From: Eggerthellaceae bacterium
GTDB lineage: Bacteria > Actinomycetota > Coriobacteriia > Coriobacteriales > Eggerthellaceae
Direction: 5' to 3'
DNA: 38,053 nucleotides
NCBI GenBank assembly: GCA_017432445.1
Contig: JAFRJC010000001.1
Location: 1 to 38,053 of the forward strand
In this document: piece after piece, positions 29,193-37,567 of the stretch
Layout of the letters: every line of letters begins with the position of its first letter
Position numbering within the stretch: position 1 is the first letter of the stretch
Notes under the pieces: generated by a model
Seen by the model: the letters and a program-made list of their open reading frames with translations, nothing else
Database searches by the model: none
What the model was told of the DNA's origin: nothing
Program-made: the position numbers and the translations under genes

Positions 29193-29686
29193 TGCCGATC
29201 GTTTGGATCGCTTTGCCGTTCATCCTTGCGTTCGCCTGCTACGGCGAGATCAGGGAGCGGCGCATTCCGAACTGGCTGACGCTCGGCGGGATAGTGCTGG
29301 GCATCGGTGCCGGTCTGATAGAAGGCGACCTTGAGGGGCTGAAGGATTCCGCGCTGGGGCTGGCTATAGCGGGGGGCATGTTCCTCCCGTTCTGCCTTCT
29401 TGGCGTGGTGGGCGGTGGCGACATGAAGCTTATGGCGGCGGTCGGGGCGATCGTCGGCTGGCCGATGGTGCTGAGGGTGCTGTGCAATACGTGCATCGCG
29501 GGCGGCGTGATCGCGGTGGCGATCATGGCGTGGCATGGAGTTCTGCTAACCACGCTCGCGAACGCGTTTCGGATAATGGTGGGGATGCCGCGGCGCGTGC
29601 GCGGGCTGAGGAACCCGCCGATGGTGCCGTATGCGCTTGCGATAACCGTAGGTACGTTGATCGCCGTGTTCATACAGGATTTCTAA
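29192..29686 (+). CDS. tadV: Prepilin peptidase TadV/CpaA (A24 family)
   Basis: This 164-residue polytopic membrane protein is the Tad locus aspartic peptidase that cuts Flp and TadE-type leaders at the cytoplasmic face. The second catalytic motif is intact as GGGDMKLMAAVGA near residues 72-84. The first motif, normally (S/Y)D-[IL]-R-x-R-x-IPN, reads YGEIRERRIPNWL near 18-30, so the catalytic Asp position is occupied by Glu. About six hydrophobic segments are present. It is coupled to the pilin-like gene before it. TadV identity is firm; activity with Glu is uncertain. Confidence 0.88.
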   Translation: MPIVWIALPFILAFACYGEIRERRIPNWLTLGGIVLGIGAGLIEGDLEGLKDSALGLAIAGGMFLPFCLLGVVGGGDMKLMAAVGAIVGWPMVLRVLCNTCIAGGVIAVAIMAWHGVLLTTLANAFRIMVGMPRRVRGLRNPPMVPYALAITVGTLIAVFIQDF

Positions 29687-29698
29687 CAGAGGCGGCAC

Positions 29699-29714
29699 GC
29701 CAACGGCCGTTGGC
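29699..29714. promoter_or_regulatory. Perfect 16-bp palindrome before the large TadE-like gene
   Basis: GCCAACGGCCGTTGGC is its own reverse complement and ends 11 bases before the ATG at 29726, where no Shine-Dalgarno is visible. It may bind a dimeric regulator or fold in mRNA over the ribosome-binding region. Confidence 0.6.
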
Positions 29715-29725
29715 AACCCACCAGC

Positions 29726-32278
29726 ATGCTGAAGTGGCTCACAAGGAATGACGGCGCGAGGGTGAATCGCGCAAAGCGGCGGCTGAAGTCGCCGCGCGGC
29801 TCCGTTTTCACGGAGTTCGCCATTGTGATGCCGATTGTGATGATGGCGTGCAGCGCGCTCATCGAGGTGGTGGGATTCTGGGATGCGCAGATAATGGCGA
29901 ACCACGCGGCGTGGACCGTGGGGCGCATAGCGATGGTGCGCGGATCGGACGGGCTTGAGTTTTCGAACGATCTCTCCAAGAAGTCGAAGACGGGCATAGC
30001 CGGCAGCAGCATGCCCCAGGCGATCAAGGATGCGCTCGCCAGCCTCGACACAGCCATCCATGGGGCGAATCTCTTCAACAACCGCGGCAACATCGCTACG
30101 CTCTTCCTGATGTCCACCTGCGGAATCGGCTATTTCGGGAAATCTCCCGGCAAGACGCTCAGCGATGGGTTCAATGCGCTGCTGGAGGCAGGCATGACTG
30201 CGCTGACCAAGGGCATCCCGGATTGGATCAAGGAGCTGGTGAAGATCGATTTCTCGATACCAATAGACGTGCCCGGTGGGGGCAGCATAAACGAGATATT
30301 GAACAACTTGATCAGCAAGCTGGTGAACAAGATCGTGCAGGCGGCGATCGAGCCAATCGCGGACGCGCTCAAGGAGATGCTGCAGGCGGTGTTTGAAAAG
30401 CTGTTCGGCAAGGACGGCATCAAGATTGACGACCTTTTCAACGGCAAGAGCGCGGCGGCATACCACGCGCGGCAGATGTTCGGGGCGGCGCAGCGCATAG
30501 CGCGCGCGAAGTCCGTGGCGGGGAAGGAAGTGCTCACGGTGACGGACATGGACTCAAAGTCGTTCCTCTTCGCGAAGGAGAAAAGCCGTAGCGCGCACGG
30601 GCGCCTCGCCTATCCGCAGGTGGCGGACAAGGAGGTGAAGAGCGACGGCTACATGGTGACGTCGGCGCATGGCTGGCCGCCGAACAACAACGGGCTAGCC
30701 ATGGTGCACGTGGAGATCAACTGGCCGTACGAGAGCGGTTGGCTGTTCCCCGTGGTCTCCGGGCGCGCGGCGCCGAAGGTGGCGCCGCCGCTGGTGCGAG
30801 GGCACAGCATGGTGTTCCCGCAGCCAGACATCCAGAACGAGCACCTGTACTCCGAGGGCGCCACGTCGTTCGCGCCGGGCGACTACACGAACAACACCAG
30901 CCAGGCGCTGGAGGATCTCGCCAAGGAGATGAAGGACTACTTGAAGGGCGTATTGTTCTGCATGAAGTACAGGATATGCGAGGATAAGCTGTCGTATGGG
31001 GAGGGGCCGTTTCACTGGGGCGACGTCTATTATTGGAAGTATGTTCCGGAACTCAAGGACATCTGGCCGTTTAATGCAGATGACAGCGACAGCTATCCTG
31101 TCGGTGGAGATTATGCAAAGTGCTGGAAAGAGCTGACTGGCAGCGACGATCAGTCACCTGAGGGAGATAGTTTCAAGGATAAACTGGCGAACTGCCACTC
31201 CAAGGAATACTTCTACTGGGATGGTGCCTGGCACAAGCGCTACGGTTCGTCCATCTGCGCCTTGCGGGGGAATAGCGGGCTGCTGCAGTGGTACGAAAAA
31301 GAGAAGTACCTGACATTCGCCGACTCGACCAAGAACGCCTTCAGTTACGGTCTTGGAAATTTCAAGAATCTCTACAATGACTGTCTGAAAACGATGTCCA
31401 AAGAGGACAAGGAATGGATTAAAAAGTCGGGTCTATCCGCGGAGGTCGTCTACGTCAAGATGATGCAATTCGCCGATCGCCGCAGGGTGAACGTGCATAA
31501 CATCGTGGATTGGATCGACGAGCACAACCTCGCGGCGTGGAAGGCTCAGGACGGCGAACTGAGGAAAGCGGCAGAGGCGGCGGACGGATCGTTCGACCTG
31601 TTGCTGAAGCTGGTCTACAAGGAAATCAAGGAGATAGACGACATCCTCGCCGGCACCGCGACCTACGCTGGCGACCCCGAGGATCCCGTGCTGGATCCAG
31701 ATGACGACGCCGTGGTGAAGGATCCAGAGAAGGCGGCGGAGAGTGCGCGCAAGAAGTGGAACACGATGAAGAAAAACCTCCGGGCCAAGCTCGCGGAGAT
31801 CGACACGGCGGCGGTGGAGTTGCGCAATGAATGGAATACGTACAGAAACAAGGTGACTTCTTTCGTGTCCGACCGCCGCAAATGCGTGGGCGAATACTTT
31901 GTGGTGGGCTGCATGAACACGCTTGTGAAGACGAGGAACGCGGCGATTTTAGACGGTAACAACTTCAAGTTCCCCGCCGGTTACTTCCCGTATGACATCG
32001 GCAAGGGGACTCGCGACATGTTGGACTACGTGAAGAACCGCTACCAGAAGGCGGTGAACAAGTCCTACCTGCTCGAGGTGGACTATGGCGTGTTGCTTGG
32101 ACTGTCGAGCGCCGGGGAGGCGAAGCGCAAAGGCCTTACGCCGGACCAGATGATAGACGGCGGCGACCTGCCTGCCGACGATTCGCCCGGTTCGCTTACG
32201 CCGGGAAGCGACACGGGCGATAATCTCATCGACAAGGACAATCAGGAATATGATGGGGGGAAGTGGAATTGGAAATGA
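29726..32278 (+). CDS. Very large TadE-like pseudopilin protein
   Basis: This 850-residue protein has a basic leader and a TadE-type site, RG|SVFTEFAIVMPIVMMACS, near residue 30 (Glu-Phe at mature 5-6) and then the TadE-like helix. TadE proteins normally have about 150-250 residues. Here about 780 extra residues follow, including an amphipathic region (GIPDWIKELVKIDFSIPIDV), a mid part with many aromatic residues and Cys (YWKYVPELKDIWPF; CSKEYF-like pairs), and a charged C-terminus. The extra part was not recognised and could be a pilus-tip or surface domain. No Shine-Dalgarno precedes ATG 29726. It overlaps the next gene by ATGA. Confidence 0.75.
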   Translation: MLKWLTRNDGARVNRAKRRLKSPRGSVFTEFAIVMPIVMMACSALIEVVGFWDAQIMANHAAWTVGRIAMVRGSDGLEFSNDLSKKSKTGIAGSSMPQAIKDALASLDTAIHGANLFNNRGNIATLFLMSTCGIGYFGKSPGKTLSDGFNALLEAGMTALTKGIPDWIKELVKIDFSIPIDVPGGGSINEILNNLISKLVNKIVQAAIEPIADALKEMLQAVFEKLFGKDGIKIDDLFNGKSAAAYHARQMFGAAQRIARAKSVAGKEVLTVTDMDSKSFLFAKEKSRSAHGRLAYPQVADKEVKSDGYMVTSAHGWPPNNNGLAMVHVEINWPYESGWLFPVVSGRAAPKVAPPLVRGHSMVFPQPDIQNEHLYSEGATSFAPGDYTNNTSQALEDLAKEMKDYLKGVLFCMKYRICEDKLSYGEGPFHWGDVYYWKYVPELKDIWPFNADDSDSYPVGGDYAKCWKELTGSDDQSPEGDSFKDKLANCHSKEYFYWDGAWHKRYGSSICALRGNSGLLQWYEKEKYLTFADSTKNAFSYGLGNFKNLYNDCLKTMSKEDKEWIKKSGLSAEVVYVKMMQFADRRRVNVHNIVDWIDEHNLAAWKAQDGELRKAAEAADGSFDLLLKLVYKEIKEIDDILAGTATYAGDPEDPVLDPDDDAVVKDPEKAAESARKKWNTMKKNLRAKLAEIDTAAVELRNEWNTYRNKVTSFVSDRRKCVGEYFVVGCMNTLVKTRNAAILDGNNFKFPAGYFPYDIGKGTRDMLDYVKNRYQKAVNKSYLLEVDYGVLLGLSSAGEAKRKGLTPDQMIDGGDLPADDSPGSLTPGSDTGDNLIDKDNQEYDGGKWNWK

Positions 32279-33423
32279 TCCGCAATATGCGTGGGCGGCT
32301 CGCTTCGGAGAGCGGTAGCGTGGGCGTGGTGGTGGCGCTGGTCATCTTCCTCGTGATGGGGATGCTTACGATGACGTGGAACACCGCGCAGCTGTCGAAG
32401 ACGAAGATGCGGCTGCAGAACGCGGCGGACTCGGCGGCGCTCGCGCACGCGATCTGGCAGGCGCGTGGCATGAATGTGGTGCAGAACATCAACGACGAGA
32501 TGTACGAGGGGCTGTCGCTTGCCGTGAAGCTGCGGATGGCGGGCGAAGGGCTGGAGGCGGCCGCGCAGGTCCTGGACGCGATGGCTAACGTCCCTTATAT
32601 CGGGTGGGTGTTTAAGGGGCTGGCCATCGTCACGCATACGTTTGCGGTGCTGTTCGCCGGCGCGGGAGGATGGATCGCCACGCGAGTATGCAAGTACTTC
32701 CTCAAGTACCTTGCGATGGTATACGCGAAGGGGGCTGCGCTCTTCGGTGTATGGAACGCGCAGCTGTTCGCTGCGAAAAACGAGGCAGACCCAGGCATGA
32801 GGGCAAGCGTGAAGAACAGAAAGTTGGGGGTGTACTCATTGGGGCTCTCCTGGCCGCTCAAGGATGCGTTCGTGCTGCCGCTTGAGCTCTCCGGCAAGGA
32901 TGAGGTGAAGAAGTCGCCGTGGAAGGTGAAGAAGACGACGGCGTTCGATTCGTCCACGCAGCCTTGGAAGTTCTTCTACAAGATCACTGGCGCGGGCGAG
33001 GCGTGGGAGATCAAGCCTTACGTCTCCAAGCGCGGCAGCAAGGAAGGGATCAAGGTGACCAAGAAGAAGAAGGACGGCAAGGAGACGACGACGGTGGACG
33101 ACCAGGGGGTGCTGCCCTCGCCGACGTTCTGGATCGCCTTCAAGCTGGGCGGGAACGTCCACACGCTGCCGATCGACGGGTTCTGGAATCCGGACGACAG
33201 CAAGCGCGGGACGCACAAGATCCCGTTCATCGCGGTGGCAGGGGCGCAGTGCATCACGGGCGACGTGGTGCCCCACTCGAAGAAGAGCGAGGAGGACAAG
33301 ACGAACCAGAGGCCGGCCGGGTTCGGCGTCGGCGCGACGGCGAAGCTCGTCCCCGTGGGCGAGGTGTTCAAGGGGTGGAACTCCACGCTGGGGTTGGCGG
33401 TGAATTCGATAATCTACCATTGA
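32275..33423 (+). CDS. TadG-like protein with N-terminal Tad domain
   Basis: This 382-residue protein begins MIRNMRGRLASESGSVGVVV and continues with ALVIFLVMGMLTMTWNTAQL and SKTKMRLQNAADSAALAHAI (about 38-57), the putative Flp pilus-assembly TadE/G-like (Tad) domain. A second hydrophobic region lies near 95-150. The C-terminal part has strands and conserved Trp/Pro but no von Willebrand domain, which is present in many TadG proteins. ATG 32275 overlaps the previous stop; GTG 32263 with GGGGGG upstream is an alternative start. It probably sits in the inner membrane as part of the Tad assembly machine. Confidence 0.78.
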   Translation: MIRNMRGRLASESGSVGVVVALVIFLVMGMLTMTWNTAQLSKTKMRLQNAADSAALAHAIWQARGMNVVQNINDEMYEGLSLAVKLRMAGEGLEAAAQVLDAMANVPYIGWVFKGLAIVTHTFAVLFAGAGGWIATRVCKYFLKYLAMVYAKGAALFGVWNAQLFAAKNEADPGMRASVKNRKLGVYSLGLSWPLKDAFVLPLELSGKDEVKKSPWKVKKTTAFDSSTQPWKFFYKITGAGEAWEIKPYVSKRGSKEGIKVTKKKKDGKETTTVDDQGVLPSPTFWIAFKLGGNVHTLPIDGFWNPDDSKRGTHKIPFIAVAGAQCITGDVVPHSKKSEEDKTNQRPAGFGVGATAKLVPVGEVFKGWNSTLGLAVNSIIYH

Positions 33424-33442
33424 CGGACGAGACGAAAAGGCG

Positions 33443-34243
33443 ATGAAGAGCGAAGACGACATATTGAGAAGGCTGAAGAGGCGGCTTGTGAGCGCACGGG
33501 CGAGCGTGATGTTCGAGTTCGCCGTGGTCGCGCCGCTCATCGTGGCCACTATCGCCTTCGCCGCCGACTTCACGCGCATTCTGCGCACCGAGCAGCAGCT
33601 TGAGATCGCCACGCGCCTCGCCGCGGACGTGGAGGCGCACATGGCCGACTTCTACTCCAAGGGCGCCAGCCCGGGCTCGCCCGCGAAGAACATCGCCAAG
33701 AACTACCTCGTGGACGTGGCGCACGTGGCCACATCCACGCAGAAGGTGCTCATGAAGGGCGGCGCCGGCGTGGTGGAGAACTTCCTGACGGAAGCGGTAG
33801 AGTACCTAAGGTCCATCGTCAACGGGGAGAAGTTCGAGGATTCCGGCTGGTTCTGGAAGCTGGTGGGCAAGATACTCGGCGGCCTCATAAACTTCGTCTC
33901 CTTCCGTACGTTCAACTACCTGATAGACGTGATTCCGCACGACCGCTGGGTTTGGATATCCACGGCGACGTACATCCCCACGGTGCTCCCCGCGGAGGCG
34001 TACTCATGGCTTCCCATGCCGTCGCAGAAGGGCGGACAGATTGGCGTGGCGCAGTTTACGGAGAACCTCGAGGGCAACGCGTTGGCATCGGCATGGAGCC
34101 TCAAGCTGAATCCGAAGAAGCGCCACCGTGTGAAATGCTATATGCCGGTGATCGATTCGGTGCCTGTGGCTCCGAAGACATACGTCAGGGCATTCAAGAG
34201 CTGGTGCGCGAAGCAGAAGTGGCTGAAAGGACTGGTGCAATGA
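33443..34243 (+). CDS. TadE-like pseudopilin
   Basis: This 266-residue protein has the leader LRRLKRRLVSARA and the TadE site A|SVMFEFAVVAPLIVATIA (Glu-Phe at positions 5-6), then RTEQQLEIATRLAADVEAHM, the normal TadE follow-on helix. A later hydrophobic stretch (WFWKLVGKILGGLINFVSFR) may be a second membrane or amphipathic helix. The size is near normal for TadE/TadF. It starts 19 bases after the TadG-like gene and overlaps the next by ATGA. Confidence 0.8.
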   Translation: MKSEDDILRRLKRRLVSARASVMFEFAVVAPLIVATIAFAADFTRILRTEQQLEIATRLAADVEAHMADFYSKGASPGSPAKNIAKNYLVDVAHVATSTQKVLMKGGAGVVENFLTEAVEYLRSIVNGEKFEDSGWFWKLVGKILGGLINFVSFRTFNYLIDVIPHDRWVWISTATYIPTVLPAEAYSWLPMPSQKGGQIGVAQFTENLEGNALASAWSLKLNPKKRHRVKCYMPVIDSVPVAPKTYVRAFKSWCAKQKWLKGLVQ

Positions 34244-35100
34244 GGAAGAAGCTCTATCGCACAGCCCTTTCCGTGGCGGTTGTCGTGGCCGGCGTGCTTG
34301 CTGTCCGCTGGACGATCCGGGCCGCGATGACGCATGCGTACAAGGCGGACAGGAATGTGGCGGCGCCGGAGATGCCGGTGGTCCCGGCGCCGAGGTTCTA
34401 TCCGCTATCGGCGCTGATCCACAAGGATCTGCGCGTGAACATCGCGGGGATTGCGGCGCAACGCAAGGCGGAGCGCATGCACATGCCGTATGAGCTTGCC
34501 GTTGAGGTCGCGGACGAGAGGGCGAGAAGCGCGAACTGGGAGCGGGTGGACAACCCGAACGCGCTCACGGTCAAGAACCTCTCCGGAATGGAGCGGATGT
34601 ACAGGACGCCGACGGGATCGTTCGTGTTGAGGGAGGTGCGGCCCGTCAAGGGCGACGATTCGATCATGGAGGACCTTGTGCTGCCGGCGGAGCTGGTCCC
34701 GGAGGCCACGGAGCAAACCTCTCCGGACGTCCTTGCGCGCCGTTCGGCTCAGCGGGTGAAGGAGCTGATGCCTGGTGTGATCCGCGACGTTGTGATAGGC
34801 AGCCCGATGATGACTGAGCTGATAGAGCGCGGCGGTGGCGCTGCGTTCATAGTCCACTGCGTTGTGGATATGCCCCTGGACGGTGCCCTTGGCGCGATAG
34901 CGAAGGCGGCGGAAAGGGCTGGCTGGGAGAAGAGCAGGTTTGCGCAAGGCGGCAAGTTCGCGTTCAACCACGTGAAGCGCAACCTTACGTTCTACCACGA
35001 GGCGACCGCACGCGCCAGCGGCGGGTGCGACGTGAACTACCGCTTCACAGACGATGAAGTTTACATCTCAAACACGAAAGGAAAAGCAAATGAAGACTGA
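34240..35100 (+). CDS. Single-pass membrane protein of the Tad cluster, unknown function
   Basis: This 286-residue protein starts KKLYRTALSVAVVVAGVLAV (residues 3-22), a single N-terminal transmembrane anchor, and the rest should be periplasmic. FIVHCVVDMPLDGALGAIAK (about 207-226) and LTFYHEATARASGGCDVNYR (about 247-266) look like an alpha/beta fold. No family was recognised. It is coupled to TadE upstream, and the last 11 bases overlap cpaB, so it belongs to the pilus operon. ATG 34240 is chosen for the ATGA overlap. Confidence 0.7.
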   Translation: MRKKLYRTALSVAVVVAGVLAVRWTIRAAMTHAYKADRNVAAPEMPVVPAPRFYPLSALIHKDLRVNIAGIAAQRKAERMHMPYELAVEVADERARSANWERVDNPNALTVKNLSGMERMYRTPTGSFVLREVRPVKGDDSIMEDLVLPAELVPEATEQTSPDVLARRSAQRVKELMPGVIRDVVIGSPMMTELIERGGGAAFIVHCVVDMPLDGALGAIAKAAERAGWEKSRFAQGGKFAFNHVKRNLTFYHEATARASGGCDVNYRFTDDEVYISNTKGKANED

Positions 35101-35896
35101 CAACCATACGAAGCTTGCCGTAGTGGCGGCGGTGCTCGTAGGACTGTTCGCGGTGGTGGCCGTGAACAAGTACATAGCCAACCGCACGGCCGTCGCGCCG
35201 ACGCCCAAGGCGTCGATCCTCGTGGCGACGATGGAGATAAAGGAGGGCTCCGAGATCGGCGAGGAGATGCTCGGGTCGGCGGAGATACCGTTCGACTCGC
35301 TCTCCAACATGCACATCGCGCTGCCGGAGAAGACCGACCCTGGCTACCAGAAGGCGTTCTCCGACGTGCTGGAGAAGATCGTCAAGCGTAAGGCCAAGCG
35401 CCTGATCGCCGCGAAGACGCCTGTGTTCTGGATTGACATCGAGACGGAGCCGAAAACGCCGTTCGCGGACTTGATCGCGGATGGCCACCGCGCCGTTACG
35501 GTGCCGGTGGACTCGGTAAGCTCGGTGTGCGGGTTCATCAAGCCCGGCAGCCGCATCGACGTGATCCTCACGGCCACCGAGGAGAAGCTGGGGCTCGTGA
35601 CGGGGCAGGCGGCGAAGGAGGCCGGATCGCGCGTCGTATCGAGCGCCATCCTGCAGAATGTTCCGGTGATCGCCACCGACCGCGAGTACGACCTGCAGAG
35701 CGACACCTCCGGCTATGGTACGATGACGCTCTCGCTGCCGACGAAGGCGGCAATCATGCTGGTGCAGGCGCGCACGATGGGGCAGATCACCTATCTGCTG
35801 AGGAACGTGCGCGATACGAAGACGGAACAGGACCGCAACAGCGTGACGGTAGCGCCAGGCAACTCGTTCGGGGAAACGGTCAAGTCGTTCCACTGA
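35090..35896 (+). CDS. cpaB: Tad pilus assembly protein CpaB/RcpC
   Basis: This 268-residue protein has an N-terminal anchor (TKLAVVAAVLVGLFAVVAVN), an SAF-like domain (ASILVATMEIKEGSEIGEEM near 41-60 and AAKTPVFWIDI) and the CpaB/RcpC core: HRAVTVPVDSVSSVCGFIKPG near 138-158, RIDVILT, SAILQNVPVIATD and TMTLSLPTKAAIMLVQARTM. CpaB works in the periplasm beside the CpaC secretin, and that gene follows 27 bases later. The ATG lies inside the end of the preceding gene with GAAAGGAAAAG upstream. Confidence 0.9.
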   Translation: MKTDNHTKLAVVAAVLVGLFAVVAVNKYIANRTAVAPTPKASILVATMEIKEGSEIGEEMLGSAEIPFDSLSNMHIALPEKTDPGYQKAFSDVLEKIVKRKAKRLIAAKTPVFWIDIETEPKTPFADLIADGHRAVTVPVDSVSSVCGFIKPGSRIDVILTATEEKLGLVTGQAAKEAGSRVVSSAILQNVPVIATDREYDLQSDTSGYGTMTLSLPTKAAIMLVQARTMGQITYLLRNVRDTKTEQDRNSVTVAPGNSFGETVKSFH

Positions 35897-35923
35897 CGGC
35901 AGACCAACAGTAAGGAGTAAGAC

Positions 35924-37567
35924 ATGAAAGGATATCTCAAGATTCTTGCGGCGGCTTCGGCCTTCGCAGCGCTTTCCGCCGATGCGGTGGTCGTGCGCAA
36001 GATGCCAGGCGTCACGGTGGTGGAGAGCGAGACGATCTCTACGGATGCGCTGAAGGCCACGTCTGTGCGTAGCTCTAACCCGGCGGTGTTCAACGTTGCC
36101 CTGCGCGAGACGGGCGAGGCCGTGGTGTCCGGTGTGCGCCTTGGCGAGGCTGTGCTCAGCTATGTGGACGACCGCGGCGTATTCGCTTCGCGCCCAGTGC
36201 AGGTGGTGCCCCCGTACTGGGAAGTCCTGAGGGGGATGTTCTCCGAGGATCCTGAAGTGTCGATCGCTATCGTGGGCGACAAGGTGGTCGTGGGCGGCTC
36301 AACAGCCAACGTGGACACCCTCCGCCGCGTGGACCAGGTGAAGAACCTCGATGCGACGCGCATCGTCACGCAGGTGACGTACTCTACCGCGCAGATAGGC
36401 GAACTGGTGAAGGACTTCCTGCAGCGCTCTGGCATCACGAACGTTGTCGTGAACGTGGTGGGGCGCGAGGTGTGCCTTTCCGGGCGGATGTACGACAGGC
36501 AGTCCATTGAGCAGCTGCAGAAGCGGGTGGAGGGATTCGTGAAGGACTTCCCCGGCATCACGGTGAACATCGACGAGCTGAGGATCTTCAAGCAGAAGAT
36601 ACTCATCAGCATCGAATTCGTTGCGTACAACGACAACATGTCGCGCAACCTCGGGTTCTCCGGCCCTGAAGCGATCACGGCGGGGATGGACTGGAACTTC
36701 GGCTACGAGCACAGCAAGAACACCAAGGGAACGCGCAAGGCGAACAATGACTTCTCGTATGACCGCGCCATGTCCCATTCCACATCGTCCACCTCGTCGT
36801 CGACGACTGGCACTGGCACTGGCACTGATACCGGTACTGGCACTGATACCGGCACAGGCACAGGTACTGGGACGAGTTCTACCGGTAGCGGCTCGCCAGG
36901 CTCTACCACTTCCGATTCGCTGACCAGGGCGATCAAGACGGCCACGGAACATGGCAACGAATGGTCCCACGACTGGAAGGGTGCAGTGAACGCGAAGGTC
37001 GAAGGCGTGAAGGCTACGATCAACCTCCTCAAGAGGAATGGTGCGGCGAAGTCGCTCTACTCCACTACGCTTTCCACGCAGAGCGGCATCGAGGCCGAGT
37101 TCCAGAGCGGCGGCACGTTCAACCTGATGACCACGCCTGGTGCGCAATCCAATGGCGATCTCGTCCAGATTGAATACGGCTACATCATCAAGACCACCCC
37201 GCTTATCATCGACGCCAACACCGTAAACCTGGACTTCAACCTCGACAACAAGCAGCCGATGGACAACACCGGCAGCAGGATATCCCGCTACCAGACGAAG
37301 TCCAAGTATCTCGTGCGCCCTGGTGAGTCCATCCTGCTTTCGGGCTACAAGTACAACTCCGAGAGCGAGAACAAGAAGGGTACGCCCTGGCTCTCCAACA
37401 TTCCGTGGATAGGGGAATATCTCTTTGGCAACACCTCCAACGAGGTGGAGATGAACGAGATGCTGCTCGTGGTGACGGTGAACTGGTCTCTCGAGAACGA
37501 CAGCGAGACCACCGCCGAGCGCCTGAACGAGATGAAGGAACGCAAGATAGAAGTGGAAATGCCGTAA
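35924..37567 (+). CDS. cpaC: Tad pilus secretin CpaC/RcpA
   Basis: This 547-residue outer-membrane secretin has a signal peptide (KGYLKILAAASAFAALSADA, residues 2-21), a pilus/BON-like N-domain (VSIAIVGDKVVVGGSTANVD; VVVNVVGREVCLSGRMYDRQ) and the secretin core starting KQKILISIEFVAYNDNMSRN near 225. The C-terminal signature is VRPGESILLSGYKYN, then TPWLSNIPWIGEYLFGN and NEMLLVVTVNW. Between N-domain and core a low-complexity linker (about 285-330) contains GTGTGTDTGTGTDTGTGTG, encoded by GGCACT-type hexamers at 36807-36870. Repeat number could change by slippage in steps that keep the frame. Shine-Dalgarno TAAGGAG is strong. Confidence 0.9.
   Translation: MKGYLKILAAASAFAALSADAVVVRKMPGVTVVESETISTDALKATSVRSSNPAVFNVALRETGEAVVSGVRLGEAVLSYVDDRGVFASRPVQVVPPYWEVLRGMFSEDPEVSIAIVGDKVVVGGSTANVDTLRRVDQVKNLDATRIVTQVTYSTAQIGELVKDFLQRSGITNVVVNVVGREVCLSGRMYDRQSIEQLQKRVEGFVKDFPGITVNIDELRIFKQKILISIEFVAYNDNMSRNLGFSGPEAITAGMDWNFGYEHSKNTKGTRKANNDFSYDRAMSHSTSSTSSSTTGTGTGTDTGTGTDTGTGTGTGTSSTGSGSPGSTTSDSLTRAIKTATEHGNEWSHDWKGAVNAKVEGVKATINLLKRNGAAKSLYSTTLSTQSGIEAEFQSGGTFNLMTTPGAQSNGDLVQIEYGYIIKTTPLIIDANTVNLDFNLDNKQPMDNTGSRISRYQTKSKYLVRPGESILLSGYKYNSESENKKGTPWLSNIPWIGEYLFGNTSNEVEMNEMLLVVTVNWSLENDSETTAERLNEMKERKIEVEMP
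36807..36870 (+). repeat. Hexamer microsatellite in the secretin gene
   Basis: (ACTGGC)-like hexamers, interspersed with ACTGATACCGGT blocks, encode the Gly-Thr/Asp-Thr linker. The unit is a multiple of three, so copy changes alter linker length only. Confidence 0.75.

Noticed and set aside
33952..34239. Upstream extension of the Tad-cluster membrane protein frame.
   Set aside because: It overlaps the TadE-like gene out of frame; ATG 34240 gives an ATGA overlap and a clean N-terminal anchor.
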